From the NCBI GenBank assembly GCA_023515745.1, contig JALECJ010000006.1, positions 62,001 through 126,000 of the forward strand: a stretch of DNA of 64,000 bases, given 5' to 3'. The position numbers were made by a program, and so were the translations under genes. Of the stretch, positions 10,727-28,130 are shown one piece after another (position 1 is the first letter of the stretch; each line of letters starts with the position of its first letter). The DNA comes from Amoeboaphelidium protococcarum. Taxonomy: Eukaryota > Aphelidiomycota > Aphelidea. Under the pieces are notes generated by a model. It was not told where the DNA came from, searched no databases, and saw nothing but the letters and a program-made list of their open reading frames with translations.

Positions 10727-12691
10727 TCATTCAGAATAACGAGAGTATTTTATGGATTGCCCTTACTACTACTCGGCAAGAATATGCTCAATTTGCATGA
10801 TATGATCCTCCGATATGACGTCTTGATAGACTGAGACTTCATCAGAAGAACCAGATTGGATAATCGGTTAATCAGATGATAAACTATCGCGTGACTCGCC
10901 AGTAACTATTAATTCTGACTAATACTACTTGACATCATTGTAATCAGCAACATCTTACCGCGACGTAGAAGGTACGGCAAATTGAGGCTCAACCATCACG
11001 GGCTCGACATTGATATCATTAAATCCAAATACTCCAGTAACGCGGCGAACAATGAACCAGACCATTCGTTACTTGACGCGCTTGAATTCACTTCGCGCAA
11101 ATAGATATATGAACATGATGGCCAAAATCTGGGCAATTATTATGAAATCAAACAGGGATATTGAGAGAATGTCCTGCTACAGAGCAAGTTCATTTTCAGA
11201 GCGAGAACTGGATAACAAAGGCAGGCATTTGAGCAGAGTCGCGGCAGCACAGTTATCATTGGATGGAGAGTGAGATGATGCTGAGTCGTATATTATCCTG
11301 ACCACATTGTTGAGTGGTATAGAAAATCCAATCACGAGAAATATTGTCATAAGAGATAGATAAGCTTTACCAATCTAGGTGGGTCCTTCGTGCTTGTCCA
11401 CAATCTATCTATCAAGTACGCTATTGCTATTATTATTCATTAAACCACTACTTCCACTACGACTCAAATTAAGGATATGCGAAGTAGATGAAGACGAAGC
11501 CGCAGATTTCTTAATCAGGATAGCCAGAACCAAACACAATAGAGGTATAAAGACAAGTCCATAACTGGACAAGTACACAATCGTGAATATGTTATTGAAG
11601 CTATGCGGAAGAGGTGCAACATTCATATACATACATATCAAGTGAATGATGAAAACTGCCAGCGCAATCTTATCCATCAAGATGAGCACTTTATACATCC
11701 ACCGATTACCGGAAATGTAATCCCCAACGCGCCGAGATAGAGGAAGTATCCAAGTGGGGAAACCAAATCGTCTCGATCTCTTATTCAGGCCAAATTCGTA
11801 CCTATCCACAAGATTAGAGCCATTAGAGGATGATGTACTAGGCACCATGTCTCCATTCTCAGACGACTCTGAGAGCAGACCAATCTCTTCATCTTACATG
11901 GATACATCAGATTATCGTGACCTCCGTAATATATGCCTCCATCGGTCATAAACACTATTGGTCTGTGATCTCGGACTACCACCACCACTCATTTAATTTA
12001 TATTCCGATTTCTACGTTCACTGCTATCAGTGTTATTATTATTATTATTATTGATCGTAAATACTCCATACCTGGAATCAAATTATCGGCCATTAGATTC
12101 GTCATTTTGCTATTGCTACTATTCAATCTGCTCCAATTCATTCTCTTCAAATTCTATAAAGCCATGAGTGCGATATTTCCAATTCCAATGCAACGCCAAT
12201 GTAAGGATGAATAAGGAGAGAGAATTGAGCACAGAGATGGTGAGAAGCAGAGCATTATCTACAGCTTTTCCATTCTAAATCTACTGATATCGCTATCCCC
12301 CATCACCAGAATCCATAAAGACATAATAAGGTAGATTAATCATATATCTAATTGCATTCAGCAGGAGAGCAATACTTAATATCAGCAATGTGTATCCATA
12401 CAGATGACTCTGAACACTTTTAAAATCAATGACACGCCCAAAGAGGTAGATGGAATTCAATCGAATGAATATAATAAGCACAAACATGAAAGCAAAGGCA
12501 AATCCAAATAAACTGATAAGAGATGTAGACGCACTAGGTATTCCGAATATAGAAGATTTTCCAGGCAGTTCATCAATAGGTGGCTAGTCCACGGCAAGAT
12601 TATACGGATTGTGAGGACAACTGGGTAGAGGCATTCCACCCAAGACATCATACAACTATTTATACTCGGCTAAATGTAACGCAGGCCCCAT
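10727..12691 (-). CDS. Predicted seven-TM membrane protein, unknown family
   Basis: A single uninterrupted frame of 654 aa. Hydrophobic segments occur near residues 55-75, 95-110, 140-160, 300-325, 340-365, 405-425 and 490-515, giving about seven TMs. Between TM3 and TM4 lies a hydrophilic loop of about 140 residues, rich in Ser/Asn/Gly with an Asn run. A cytosolic-looking tail of about 130 residues follows TM7. There is no signal peptide. The layout could suit a receptor or channel, but I recognise no signature motif. Confidence 0.75.
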
Positions 12692-12939
12692 GCAACTATG
12701 TATGTAAGAGACTATATAGATATGATGTGTTATAGACGGTCTTTTTAATGTAATCACGAGGAATCACTAAAGAATCACGCGTTTCACACAGACGACGCAA
12801 AACAGACTGAAAAAGAGAAAGAGAGATCAAACGCCGCTGACTGATTGGCTGAGCGTAGATAGGACCAACAAGATTGTACTGTAAGTCAATCATCACTATT
12901 CAAAGGACAATTCAAAATCAACACATAATCTATTTATTT

Positions 12940-13593
12940 TCATTAGTTTCCGTATAAATACTTTGGTCCCTGAGGAAGGTTTGTGACACGCAAAGCTGGC
13001 TCTTTGAATGGAGTCCAGATGCCGCGAATGCTTTCAGTCACGCTGTACACTGGCTTCCTCGGCTTCAAGAGAGGCATTCCAACAGAGTCCACGTAATGCT
13101 GCAATCTTTCGCCAATATCCTTAATGTTTTAGTTGCGCACACAAACAACCTTAGTATGGCCGTTATCATAAGTCGCTCGTAGGTGAGGATGATGGAAAGG
13201 TCGCGGTTAGACAATGACTTCAACGTGTGGATTCTTCTTTGCCCATTGAGGAAGACGCGTCAGTATAAATTCTCGCATTCCAGCCGAACTACCACCTAAA
13301 TCACAATATTGTACCACAACTTTCTACAGTGGATTGACATATTAACCATTGACGCCATTTGCTGCAAAAGGGCCTCCAATCTCTGCGAATATCACTTCTT
13401 TTTATATTCCATACGGTGCATTGGCAACACTAGTGACGCGTTCTTTGAATTAATCACTCAACTTAAAGAGCATATGCTATTTCTTTGACCGATTTACATC
13501 TGCTAGAGCAGGTACATTTCTATTCAATTAAATCTTGGATTATTTTACACTTCGGAGTGACTAAATGACGCGAGGCAGTAGCTTTGAGGACAT
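12940..13593 (-). CDS. MRPL43: Mitochondrial large-subunit ribosomal protein mL43
   Basis: Single exon, 217 aa. The N-terminus is basic and lacks acidic residues for about 35 positions, as expected for a mitochondrial presequence. The thioredoxin-like L51/S25/CI-B8 domain is clear: VVVQYCDLGGSSAGMREFI, LPQWAKKNPHVEVIV, ATYDNGHTKVVCVRN. This domain defines mL43 (yeast Mrpl51) and a few complex I subunits; the PxF-H-P segment after EVIVQPRP favours mL43. It has in-frame TAA/TAG Gln codons. Confidence 0.88.
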
Positions 13594-13706
13594 TTTAGTA
13601 TAGATTACTGTGAGAGACGCTCTAAGGGGAAGAGAGAATACGAGAGACAGAGAAGAGAAAAATACAATTCTACGTTATAGCACAGTTTATCATTACAAAA
13701 TGTTTA

Positions 13707-14485
13707 TCAATGAGAGTTAGTGAAATTAATTACAGGCAATCGAATAGATAATTAGCCTTCGAAATTCTACTTGTTTAATTTCCCAAAGAAATTCACGACA
13801 GTTCTGTCAGTCTTTTGTACTAGCTATTTCAAATTCTTTTATGACGCCGCAGTCTGTTCAGCTACATCGAGTCTTATTTTCTTCACATCTTGTTCTTTAT
13901 GCTGGAATATCTACTCATAATAATCATAACAATGTAAGAATCTCCTGTGTTAAAAAATAAACTTACCGCAGTTTGCTTGTACAAGTGTCTAGCCGGATAG
14001 GGGGGAGAGAATGGGAGGACATATCGAGGCAGAGGTTCAGGCCGATCATCCACCATCAGTCGGTCCAACTCTTGAGACTGCGGAATATCTTTAATAACTG
14101 TTGATGGACTATACTTTAAGCCAGATAATTTAATTCGCGGTTGAAATGATTTCTCAACTGATCGCCGCTTAGATATTAAGACCATTTCAGCTAGGGACGA
14201 GCATTTGACGTATCCACAAGTTGCATTGATCCTGCTTGATAACTTATTTTGCATACTAAGTTTATCCAGCAGTTCTTCTAAGTCATACTTGGTAACCATA
14301 GTTCGTCCGCTTAATTCTGATCGTTATTTGAGGATACGAAGAAGTTCAGACATGTAGTTGATATATGCCTCCGTAAGAGTATCCAATGCACACTTTGACG
14401 CGGAATCATAATCAGTAGATATCCTGATAAACTATACGATAACTCTCTGGATTGTATCACGACATAGCTGGTCAGATAGCTGCAT
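13707..14485 (-). CDS. TAF8: TFIID subunit TAF8
   Basis: Two exons, 13967-14485 and 13707-13910, with a 56-nt intron; phase 0; 240 aa. The N-terminal ~90 residues form an all-helical histone-fold-like region (LCRDTIQRVIVQF; CALDTLTEAYINYMSELL). The proline-rich C-terminal motif FSPPYPARHLYKQT is diagnostic of the TAF8 C-terminal domain, and a Lys/Gln helix follows after the intron. TAF8 pairs with TAF10 inside TFIID. It is divergent from uL24. Confidence 0.82.
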
Positions 14486-14687
14486 CTTGATATATATATA
14501 ACAGATTCAATATTATTGCTAAAATACACTCAAAACAATACGAGAACGAACGTACAGGGCGACGCAAAGCGAGAAGAGAAAAGACGGGACGCGCCGCGAG
14601 CAAAGCGTTAAAACCAATCAAGCGCTTTTCTCCCAGGCAGCCAATGGACAGACAACAATGAGAGACGTTGCTTGAAAGCGCGCGTCT

Positions 14688-14703
14688 AACCGAAGTAACC
14701 GAA
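14688..14703. promoter_or_regulatory. Candidate ribosomal-protein promoter element
   Basis: The sequence AACCGAAGTAACCGAA, itself two copies of AACCGAA spaced by nine bases, lies about 100 bases upstream of the uL24 start. The identical 16-mer sits 118 bases upstream of eS27 (46061-46076), in the opposite orientation relative to its gene. These are the only two cytosolic ribosomal protein genes in the window. Confidence 0.5.
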
Positions 14704-14803
14704 AAGGCGATTTTCATCATTTCCTCCAATTTAATTCCATTTAATTAAACCACACTTACTGTCTAGGAATAGTGAATACTAATCAAATAGAAAAACATTA
14801 AAG

Positions 14804-15193
14804 ATGAAGTTCTCTAAAGACGTTAGCTCATCGCGCCGCAAGTCAAGAAAGGCTCATTTCACCGCTCCATCCTCTGAGCGTCGTATTATTATGTCCGCAC
14901 CTCTGTCTAAGGAGTTGCGCGAGAAGTATCACGTCCGCTCTCTGCCTGTGCGCAAGGATGATGAAGTCATGATTGTACGTGGAAACTACAAGGGAAGAGA
15001 AGGCAAGATTGTGTCCTGCTACCGTAAGAAATACGTTATTCACATTGAGAGAGTCACCAGAGATAAGGTGAATGGACAGAGCGTGCCTGTTGGAATTAAC
15101 ACCTCGAATGTTGTCATCACTAAGCTCAAAATTGACAAGGATAGAAAGAATCTGTTGGATCGTAAGGATCGCTCCAAGATGGTTAAGGCTTGA
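14804..15193 (+). CDS. RPL26: Cytosolic 60S ribosomal protein uL24 (RPL26)
   Basis: Single exon, 129 aa. It starts [19 protein letters not shown], has the KOW motif [16 protein letters not shown], and ends with a lysine-rich tail. Length and sequence are typical of eukaryotic RPL26, which sits near the peptide exit tunnel. Codon use is biased towards C/G-ending codons compared with neighbours, and its glutamine codon is CAG, as expected of a highly expressed gene. Confidence 0.97.
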   Translation: MKFSKDVSSSRRKSRKAHFTAPSSERRIIMSAPLSKELREKYHVRSLPVRKDDEVMIVRGNYKGREGKIVSCYRKKYVIHIERVTRDKVNGQSVPVGINTSNVVITKLKIDKDRKNLLDRKDRSKMVKA

Positions 15194-15477
15194 GTGATTT
15201 CTAGCGTTTTAATATATACATATCCATCAATCTATCTATATTGGACTTTATTTGATTCGATTTCGCGTTAGTCCTTGCAGGACTCTCAAGCATATTTCAA
15301 GTTGCGTTTATCCATTTGATTTTCATAGACTTTCATCGATTGATTTTTAATGTGTAATGCATCAACTCTGCGATGGGAGATTTAAGCACCTTTTGCATCA
15401 CATCACTTACGTAAAGCTAAGACAGATCATTCACTGCAGACGGTCAGTGATTTAATCGCGTTCATCCTTGTATCTAG

Positions 15478-16617
15478 ATGGTACTACATTTCCATTCAAA
15501 GATGAATATGTTTAAAGTGTCTCCTTTATGTGGGTTGAGACTGCTGTGGCTTACTTTATGCAGTATAGTCATTTCGCAAATTGTCTGGCTCTATCTTTAT
15601 CGCGATACTAGCAGTGCATTAACCTCCAGAAGAAACGACAATAGGCTCGACTTTTGGCCAGTATATAAACCTGAGCATTACAACATAAGTGATTAGCTCA
15701 AATATTCTCACGTTGACTCTTTTGATTGCGTTAAGCCTTCACAGGATGGACACGATGACAACAGAGTCCTTATTCTGACACCAATGAAAGATGTTAATGA
15801 TACTGATCTGACATCATATCTTGGAATTCTCAATTCCTTAACTTACCCAAAACATCTAATATCAATTGGCGTCTTGGTATCAGATTCCACTGACGAAGTG
15901 TATCACATGGTGGTGAAACGGATGTCTTCGTTATGTTCTACATTTGCAAGAGTCACGATATTGCGAAAAGATTATGGCTATCGTATTAAGCACTCGTAAC
16001 GACATGATATCCAAATGCAGATGTAAAGACGCGTCATACTGGCCAAGTCCAGAAACTATCTGCTTCAGTCCTCCCTACGCCGCGAGCAGTATGTTATGTG
16101 GCTTGATAGTGATCTAATGTACGTACCTGAAACAGTCGTTCAAGACTTGCTCCATCTATCACTACCGATTGTAACAGCTAATTGCAAGTAGATTAGAAAC
16201 AATGTTAATCATAACGCTAATTCCACATACTCCATTCTAAGTCACTATGATTTGAATGCGTGGAAATATTCTAAATAACGTTTGCCATTGAGAGATGATC
16301 AAATCCTGCTCCAAGGTTACTGCCAGCCGGATGGTGTAGGCTGTACGCGCGAACTCCATCTGAATAATTTTGGCCAGAGACGGCTATCTACTGGCTAGTC
16401 GTTTAAATCACTAGAGAGATCTACAAGTAATGCAACCCTGCTAGACGGTGTTGGTGGGTCGCTATTGTGGGTGTTCGCTGATCTCCATCGAAACGGTTTA
16501 ACATTTCCGACCGTGCCATTCCGCAATACCATTGAGACTGAAGGATTAGGCCAGATAGCGCGTTCTATGGAAATACCAGTTATTGGATTGCCCAATTACA
16601 TTATTCTACACAAGTGA
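15478..16617 (+). CDS. Anp1/Mnn9/Van1-family Golgi mannosyltransferase
   Basis: 379 aa type II membrane protein. A short cytosolic tail and one TM helix (about residues 20-40) precede the catalytic domain. Family hallmarks are ILTPMKDVNDTDLTSYL, NSLTYPKHLISIGVLVSD, YVMWLDSDLMYVPE (DxD-type metal site), LLDGVGGSLLWV and the C-terminal TEGLGQ / IGLPNYIILH. In fungi these enzymes extend alpha-1,6-mannan backbones on N-glycans in the Golgi. The last codons overlap a good splice donor (GTGAGA at 16613), with an acceptor at about 16695; splicing would change only the last residue. Confidence 0.9.
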
Positions 16618-17015
16618 GAATTTGTTTTATAAAATAAAAATATTTGTAATATCTAGCAATTGAACTCTTACGCTTTTCTTTTCTTTGTTATTCAGTTGAA
16701 AGATATCGTCATGAAGAAACCCAGTCGGTAAAAAGATAAGATTCAAGCTAATAAGAATGTCAGTGCATTATAAGACGCATAAGAAGACTCCAAGTCATGG
16801 AATTCTCTATTAAACTTTCACAGATAGAAGCGCGGAGTGTGGAGAGACCCAAACACTGGGCAGTTGCATTATTAAAAATCATTGAGGTGATTGATACGAA
16901 TGTGTGGATCAAGTGAAAGCTTTAAATCTAGAATTGTGATTAAAATATGTATATACAACGTTAAAAGTTATTTTAAATAAATATTCTTATATCAATATTA
17001 TAGTACAGATATATT
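16618..17015. other. Intergenic; possible 3'-UTR intron and a 59-codon ORF
   Basis: About 400 bases between two convergent genes. A pyrimidine-rich acceptor (TTATTCAG near 16695) follows the end of the mannosyltransferase gene. An ORF at 16711-16890 (+) could encode a basic 59-aa peptide, but I see no homology and do not call it a gene. The rest is AT-rich. Confidence 0.3.
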
Positions 17016-18707
17016 TCATTTGCAAAAATAAGCCAGAAGCCATCTGAGATTAGTGAGCATAAATTTGAGCGCCCTGGTCCATATTTCATACTCGTTATAC
17101 TACAGTTTTATGCAAACATCGCCGATTAAATCTTGGTTTATTTTATGAGGAAGGGCGAATACAGATGCACTCTTAGCCTATTTGTCACTGCTGGCCGCCA
17201 CATGCTCCAGCTCTTTCATACACGCCAGCACCTGTATCATCCCCATATCAAATCGACGGACCCAAAATAGTCGTGATAATTAAAACTCCCCGGTGCCGTA
17301 CAGCTCATAAACTACACCGCCTTTACCATCATCAACAACATTTCCGCTTTCATAATGTATAATGCGAGAGAATGATCCCATGGGAACAATTTTATTCTTC
17401 TTGAACTAGTACGGAATCAATCGCGATAGAGTGTCGATCAAGAGGCACACCTGGCCGAGAGCAGCGTTAATCTCAGCCCAATCCACAAAATGCTCCGATT
17501 CTGGACCGTCAACGTTCAACTTGCCCAACCTGAATCCATTAATAGTACCAAATGGGCCTCTGTGCCAAATGTGAAATACATCATCATACACGTTTGTGGT
17601 CTTCAACTTGGCAAGTTAACGATTCGCAAATTCATGAATGTCAGTGGCGGTTTAATGACTTTAACTCGCCTAATGGAATTCCCTATTCTACCGTGAAAGC
17701 TCCTCCCATAGCTGAATCTCTTCCTCATTACATGCCTTTGTCTACACAGACAACTCGTCCAGCTGTCTAATGAGTTCTAGTTCCTACTATTACAAAGCTT
17801 TCAACTATTCATCAAGTTCAGACTTTTCTTATGACAATCGCTCTCCATCACCATCTACTTCTTCATTGCTTTGTGTTACTGAATCTTAATTCGTAACTTC
17901 CTGAAAAGACTCATATAAGCGAAGTTCTTATTCTACATTATCCAATTACCGCTTTAGTGTCCTCTCCACAGCCTCGTAACAATCAATACATAGAGGAAGA
18001 TCCATCTCAATATCTTGTGCAAGCATTTCTAAATACTAATCAACAGTTTAAACGCGTTCATACCATTACAATTGATCGCCACTAGAAAGAGTTACATTAT
18101 GTTTGGATGACAAATTATCAGCCTCTGACGCTTCTATGAATCTCTTCTCGTTATTATTATTACTACTATTAGTATTGAAAAGAGGCTATTTAGACGGAGA
18201 CTTCAATGATTACTTAGGTGACTTTGAGTACTTACCGCTGGAACTATTATTGGCGCTACTCTACTAAGAACCGCTATTATTATTATAACTAGATTACGAG
18301 GAGTGACCATACTTGCGTTAAGAGAAAGGAGAACTAGCTGCACTCGCAGTATTATGAGTTGCTTGAGTAGAAGAACGTTACGTAGGAAGCAGATCTTAAG
18401 GAGCAGGGGACAAGATCATGAACGAAGCATCAGGCGCAGATTATACGTTAAAATCCCGAATCTCTTTAATTTTGGACTACACACTAATCTTCTTAAATTA
18501 ATCAGCCAATCGTTCCTGACCATCAGTTGTTGGCATTGAGGCAGAAATCGGTCTGGAGGAATATCCAGCAGATGTCGACCGTCTCAAGGCTTTAGATTGC
18601 AATTCACCGGCCAACTATGGGTCCACTACTTCATCAGTGACCTGTAAAGGCTAATGGCACTTTTCACAGACATAATGATATAATTTATCGTCCGATTCCT
18701 ATTCCAT
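17016..18707 (-). CDS. BECN1: Beclin 1 / Atg6 / Vps30, autophagy regulator
   Basis: Single exon, 563 aa. Near the N-terminus is the CxxC pair found in Beclins (VCEKCHQPL, Cys14/Cys17). A Ser/Asn/Gln-rich linker, a coiled coil (about residues 270-390) and the evolutionarily conserved domain follow, with [44 protein letters not shown] and an aromatic C-terminus. Beclin is the core non-catalytic subunit of class III PI3-kinase (Vps34) complexes in autophagy and endosome traffic. The coiled coil is dense in TAA/TAG glutamines, so it looks broken under the standard code. Confidence 0.95.
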
Positions 18708-18869
18708 TTCGAATGATTTCCGCGCTGTAAATGAGACACAAACTTATAGATCATGAAGAAAGAAAAAGTGTTTCCGTAGTTGCTCGCGTGTTCTTCTGTC
18801 TTTAAGGCACAGTATATTCAACGTTGAATAGTTATTCATATATAGCCTTTGTGCACGAATATATCATCA

Positions 18870-20588
<1,719 letters not shown>

Positions 20589-20753
20589 TTAATTATTTAT
20601 TGATCGGATTAAGTTTTGCTGCGTCTCATATCTAAATAATCAGTTCATTTTATTCAAAATGACTATTAAATCCTCAGTTTTTGTTAAACTGTTAATTCGC
20701 AACTTGATTAAAGCTTTTCTTTTCTCTTTTGATGAAAGTCGCCATTATTAGAA

Positions 20754-23513
<2,760 letters not shown>

Positions 23514-23521
23514 ATTGACAG

Positions 23522-25169
23522 TGTTTACGCGTGTTTGGTTCCAATTTCATGTGATGATTTAGTTCAGCTTTAGCATAACGACTTAACAATTAAACGATTT
23601 GAAACGGAAATTTTAGCAAACGGCGTCGATGTTGTTGACGGAGAGATCTTGCGAACCGGATTGATCGCCGGGCCTCCTTAGTTTGATCTCCGGTCAGATG
23701 GCAGATCTTTCCTCAATGAAGAAATCATGAATAACATCAATTGATAATGCTTTAAAGACTAAGCATATGTGATAGTACCTAATAAGGTTGGATTAATACT
23801 TGTATTTACAGCTGAATTAGTGAAAGTAGTCTCAAATCATATACTTTGATTATATCAAGAACTAAAGATACAATATTACCTTAGTCTTCAACGATTGCGG
23901 ATTACGTTAGCTAATAGCGTGTATCTTGCCGTAGAGTTGGCAAAGGGAGGTTTATAGAGTCTTGACGTGTTATGTGTAGTGCTATCTAAATTGTCAATAA
24001 GCTTACTGCCTCCTTAATGGTGCGGCTGGTTTTGAATACATATGTATAAAAAAGACTGCGGCCTATTGTCGGAACCTCACAAGCGCTACGCGTGAAGCTG
24101 ACAATGAGCCTCATATATTGTGAGTTTGAAATTCATGGACGAATAGACTTTAAGTATTTTGAATTAACCTGTCGAATCAAAGTTTATAGCATATTGACCA
24201 AACTATGCGCGAAGTCATGAGACGGGTGCGTCGGCGTTTGGTGACGTGTTCTTGCTTTGATGGTGATAGTAAATGAGTCATGGCTGTTATAAATGGCATA
24301 CGCTGGCATGTTACTTCTCTTCTAGAAATGGCGCGTAAGATTGCTGTATAATAACGAAGCGTCTACATCCTCCGCATTTGCCTCTCCCCCGTGAAACAGT
24401 TACATAAGGCCCTTATAATTACCTAGCGCAAAAAGGATAAGTTTGACTAGGCGAAGCCTCCGGTGTTCTGGGTAGATCTGACACCGTTTTAAAGGTTGGT
24501 CTGGAAACGCATTTGCTGGTTACTGAGTGTAAAAAAGCCTCAACGTTTCCTGTGGACAAGTTGTGGCACCATGGCTCGCGTTATTTTATGGCATTTGTGA
24601 CGATGCACCTCACAGGAAGCCCAACCATTCTCTATGCGCAGAAGGCTTTTAAAGTCTTTGTGGAAAATGAATGTCTAGATGTTATATGCGCCTGGCCGTT
24701 TGGGAGTAGTGACTCTGCTGACAACAGAGAACCTTACTCCAGACAGATGGTGGCGCATTCTTACTCTGTGCAGCAGATGACTAGTGTGATATTATCTGTA
24801 ATATCAATTTGTTTGCTAGCATGCGGTGATGATGATCGCGACTCTTCGTTGATGGATGATGATCTGACATTGACGAAAACGCCGTCAAAGTCGTTTGAGT
24901 ATCACTCCAATAACGTCTCTACTGGCAAGCAGGTTGGCAGTAAGAGAAAAAGGGATGGCATGGACGATGATAAGAAAGTATCTCGTGCTCAAAAGCTCTC
25001 GCTTACTTAGCCGAAGTTCACCTCTGGATTCGATGATGGAGTTCCAGTGTACACCTATGTTCGTGCTATGCGGGACGATAAAGTTTCCGTTGTAGAATAG
25101 TTGTTGGTTAGTACTGATCAGAGAACCCCAAGTTAAGTTAAAGCTTTAATAACTGATAACTATGTATGA
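23522..25169 (+). CDS. Unresolved multi-exon gene, nuclear-type C-terminus
   Basis: Coding signal shifts frame several times, so introns must be present. The best-supported piece is the last exon, about 24451-25169, ending at TGA. It encodes about 240 aa including KLWHHGSRYFMAFV, SPTILYAQKAFKVFVENE and a basic KRKRD nuclear-localisation-like stretch. Consistent upstream pieces are 24190-24268 (HIDQTMREVMRRVRRRL), 23980-24091 and an exon ending at 23920. Candidate introns are 23921-23979, 24092-24189 and 24269-24450. The 5' end is unsolved; an open frame at 23522-23744 may belong to this gene or extend PMR1. I do not recognise the protein. Confidence 0.45.
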
Positions 25170-25361
25170 CTTAAACTGTTAATATTCATTTTTCATCATT
25201 GATACTTTTACAATTTTCAGATCTCTGCTCATTATCAACTGATCCGAGTTTCGCGCCCTGATGACGCAATCAAGTCAAATTCAAAATTCAATCGCTCTTT
25301 CAACCGTCATCTCTCGTCCTCTTCTTCTTTATCATTGGTACATTTAATCGAGATATTCAGC

Positions 25362-27377
25362 ATGGAATCTGCGGGCGATCAAAGATATGTTCAAGTATCA
25401 TTCCAAAATACAAATGTGTTCATCAAAGTAAACAAGCCTGTCCAAGTCAAGAATCAGAATCTGCTGTCTCGATTGAAACAAAGTGTAATTGAAAATTTTT
25501 CGTATCGCCAAAAGGTGGAGCGTCAAGTTTTGCATAATTTGTATGGCGCATTTCTTCCTGGGAGATTATGTGTCATTTTGGGTGGCTCCGGTGCTGGAAA
25601 GAGTGTCCTACTTAACGTCTTATCAGGTAATGGAGCAGCTCTGTAAGGCACTCGAGTTGAGAGCGACGTTTATGTCAACAGTGAACTGGTGAAAGATGGC
25701 CGCTTTATGAATTAAATTAGTGGATTTGTGCAGCAAGATGATTTATTTCAAGGTACCATGACAGTTTATGAATGTCTTATGATGAGTGCCAAGCTAAGAC
25801 GTCCTGACTTAAATCATGAAGAACGCGAGCGTGTTGTTGATAGAGTATTGAAGTCGCTGCTTATTGGTCACATTCGCGATTCCCCTATAGGATCTGCTAT
25901 GAAGAGAGGAATCAGTGGTGGTGAGAGGAAGCGTGTGTCTATTGGTATGGAACTCGTTGCCAACAGCCCGGTGCTGTATTTGGATGAGCCAACATCTGGT
26001 CTTGATGCTTTCTCCTCTCTCTTGGTGATTTAATTACTACGCAAGCTGGCTGAAGAAGGTAGGACCATTATTGCGACAATTCATGCTCCGTCCAGTTAAA
26101 TGTTGGAGTTGATGCACGATATTCTGATTTTATCTGATGGAAAGATTATATATCATGGTCCTTAAGTGTCCATGTAGTAGTATTTCGCGTCATTAGGATA
26201 TGATTTTCCAAGATATGCTAATCCTGCAGATCACATATTTATTAGTGTGCTGCGTAAGAATGGCGAAAATGAGACAATGATTAGCTCAGCTGAGAGAATA
26301 TCATAACTTAATGATGCATATCTGAATTCTGAGCTTGCACAGAGAATGAAGTAACTGATCGAGAATAAGCCCGATGGGTCAATCACTGCAAGCATGCTCA
26401 AATCTACAGCTCCATTTGACGTGCAGACTAGATTCTTATTTTCTAGAACTTTACTGAAAGTATTCCGAGATCCATCGTATATTATAACTAGGATTGTAAC
26501 TACTACTGGACTGGCGTTATTTATTGCTCTGGTTTACTTGAACGCTGGTAGAACTACAGCTGTACCGCCTCAAGCTGTGTTTTAAAGTCTCCTGGGTGCA
26601 ATGTTTTTGATTCTTATCAATTAGACTTTCGTGAGTTTTAATAGTGTTCTGCATGTATTTGGAGGAGAGAAACCGCTCTTTGAACGTGAATATGGTGCTG
26701 GTTATTATAGAATTCCGTCTTACTTCTTGTCCAAGGTGCTCATTGAGCTGCCGTTCCAGCTCATATTTCCTATTATTCTGTGCTTCGTAGTTTACTGGAT
26801 CATTGGATTTAGAGATGGATTTGAGAACTTCCTACTCTTTACATTGTTCGTGACTTTGATTGCATTATTTGGTACTGTTCTCGGATTGGCACTAGGTGCT
26901 ATATTTAAGAGTGTCGATTCTGCTACAGTGTTGGGACCGTTAGTTATTCTTCCGCTTGTTATTATGGGTGGTTTCTTCGTCAACTTGATCATCGTTCCCG
27001 TATGGCTCAGATGGATCCAGTGGATTTCACCCCTGCAGTACGCGTTCACTGGAATGGCCAGGAGTTAGCTTATTGGCAACTCGATCAATGGAGTTCCTGG
27101 AGAGTAGCAGCTAGAGCAAATAGGCGCTTTGGACCGTTTTAGTGCGGGAATTAATGTCGTCTTTATCTTGGCTATTATTGGAGTTTTAGTCGCTATTGCC
27201 TATATCGGTCTAGTAAGATCTGTATATGCTGCCGGTATCGGTCGGAGAGACGTTGTTCTCAGGCGTAAGAAGATTCTTCGTGCAGACGCCAAGTGGTAAA
27301 AGGCTTAATGGCGTACTGTCAATGGTGGAGTATAATAGCCGGAAATGCACCAACTGGATCATTACAACGTGGTGTGA
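25362..27377 (+). CDS. ABCG-family half-size ABC transporter
   Basis: Single exon, 671 aa, with the reverse NBD-TMD order of the ABCG/White family. Walker A is GGSGAGKS (about residue 75), the signature SGGERKRVSI (about 185), Walker B VLYLDEPTSGLD (about 205), followed by an H-loop histidine (ATIHAPSS). The C-terminal half has six TMs, including the GAGYYRIPSYFLSK region typical of the family. ABCG half-transporters dimerise to export lipids, sterols or xenobiotics. The substrate cannot be deduced. There is no signal peptide. Confidence 0.94.
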
Positions 27378-27487
27378 TCGGAATTGTCTTTAATAAAATG
27401 TATTAAAACAGTGAAAACAAAACTCCCTTCATTTACTATAGACTCAATCATTTTCTTGTACACCGTCAAGCTTTGTACCTAAATCGC

Positions 27488-28130
27488 TCAATCATCCATT
27501 CTATCTTTGGGCATTAGTATTCTGATAACCTTTGACAAGGTCCATGAACCAATCCTCCAGCCTTGTTGAAACACGACAAAAGCTTATTTGGCAGATCGTT
27601 TGAACTCTTGAATATCTTTGGACACAAAAAATGAACTGATCAGAAATAGTAAGATGAATACAATAGCCACAGTTGTCCAGCGCTACACAACAGTTGATAT
27701 TAATGGAGAATATGCAGTCGTACGCACTATTGTAAAAAGAATATACCTTGATGCTATTCCATAGCTCAGACGGCTCTGTGGGAATGATGAAACCTTCTCG
27801 AAATGACTTGCGGTCAAACACAATAAGCGGATGTCTCTAAGTAGTTGCAGGCAACTTTTCCAGGCTTTACTCTGCAGGAATCTCGGATCCCTTCCTGTCT
27901 AGGAGAGCAATATCGCCACTGCCCACATCATGCAGAGTCGGAATCCGTTCCTTGACACGCGTGATCAAATCATCAACCAGCGAATCGTTTTCAAACATGC
28001 GCCTTGTAAATGAAGTTGATCTCGCCTCTTTACCATAACGTACCCAAATTCTATCAGGACTATGAGGTGTGGTAGATGCTGCCTTGTCTTCTCTTGGCAC
28101 GGGACTATCTGGATTATAAGATCTCGTCAT
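27488..28130 (-). CDS. Tail-proximal single-TM protein with ubiquitin-like N-terminal region
   Basis: Two exons, 27747-28130 and 27488-27682, with a 64-nt intron; 192 aa. Residues about 30-110 alternate hydrophobic and charged strands (RIWVRYG; LVDDLITRVKERIPTL; DIALLDRKGSEIPAEQSLEKLP; PLIVF). This is a beta-grasp-like pattern, also seen at the N-terminus of Crinkler-type proteins. After the splice comes one TM helix (TTVAIVFILLFLISSFFV) and an amphipathic basic end. I infer a membrane-anchored adaptor; the family is not assigned and a Crinkler relation is only a resemblance. Confidence 0.6.

Noticed and set aside
23514-24500. In-frame TGA codons that could be read as Trp or selenocysteine downstream of PMR1
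   Set aside because: A single frame with about ten TGAs looked protein-like at first. Canonical GT-AG introns with consistent phase explain most of it, and every other gene uses TGA as stop and TGG for Trp.
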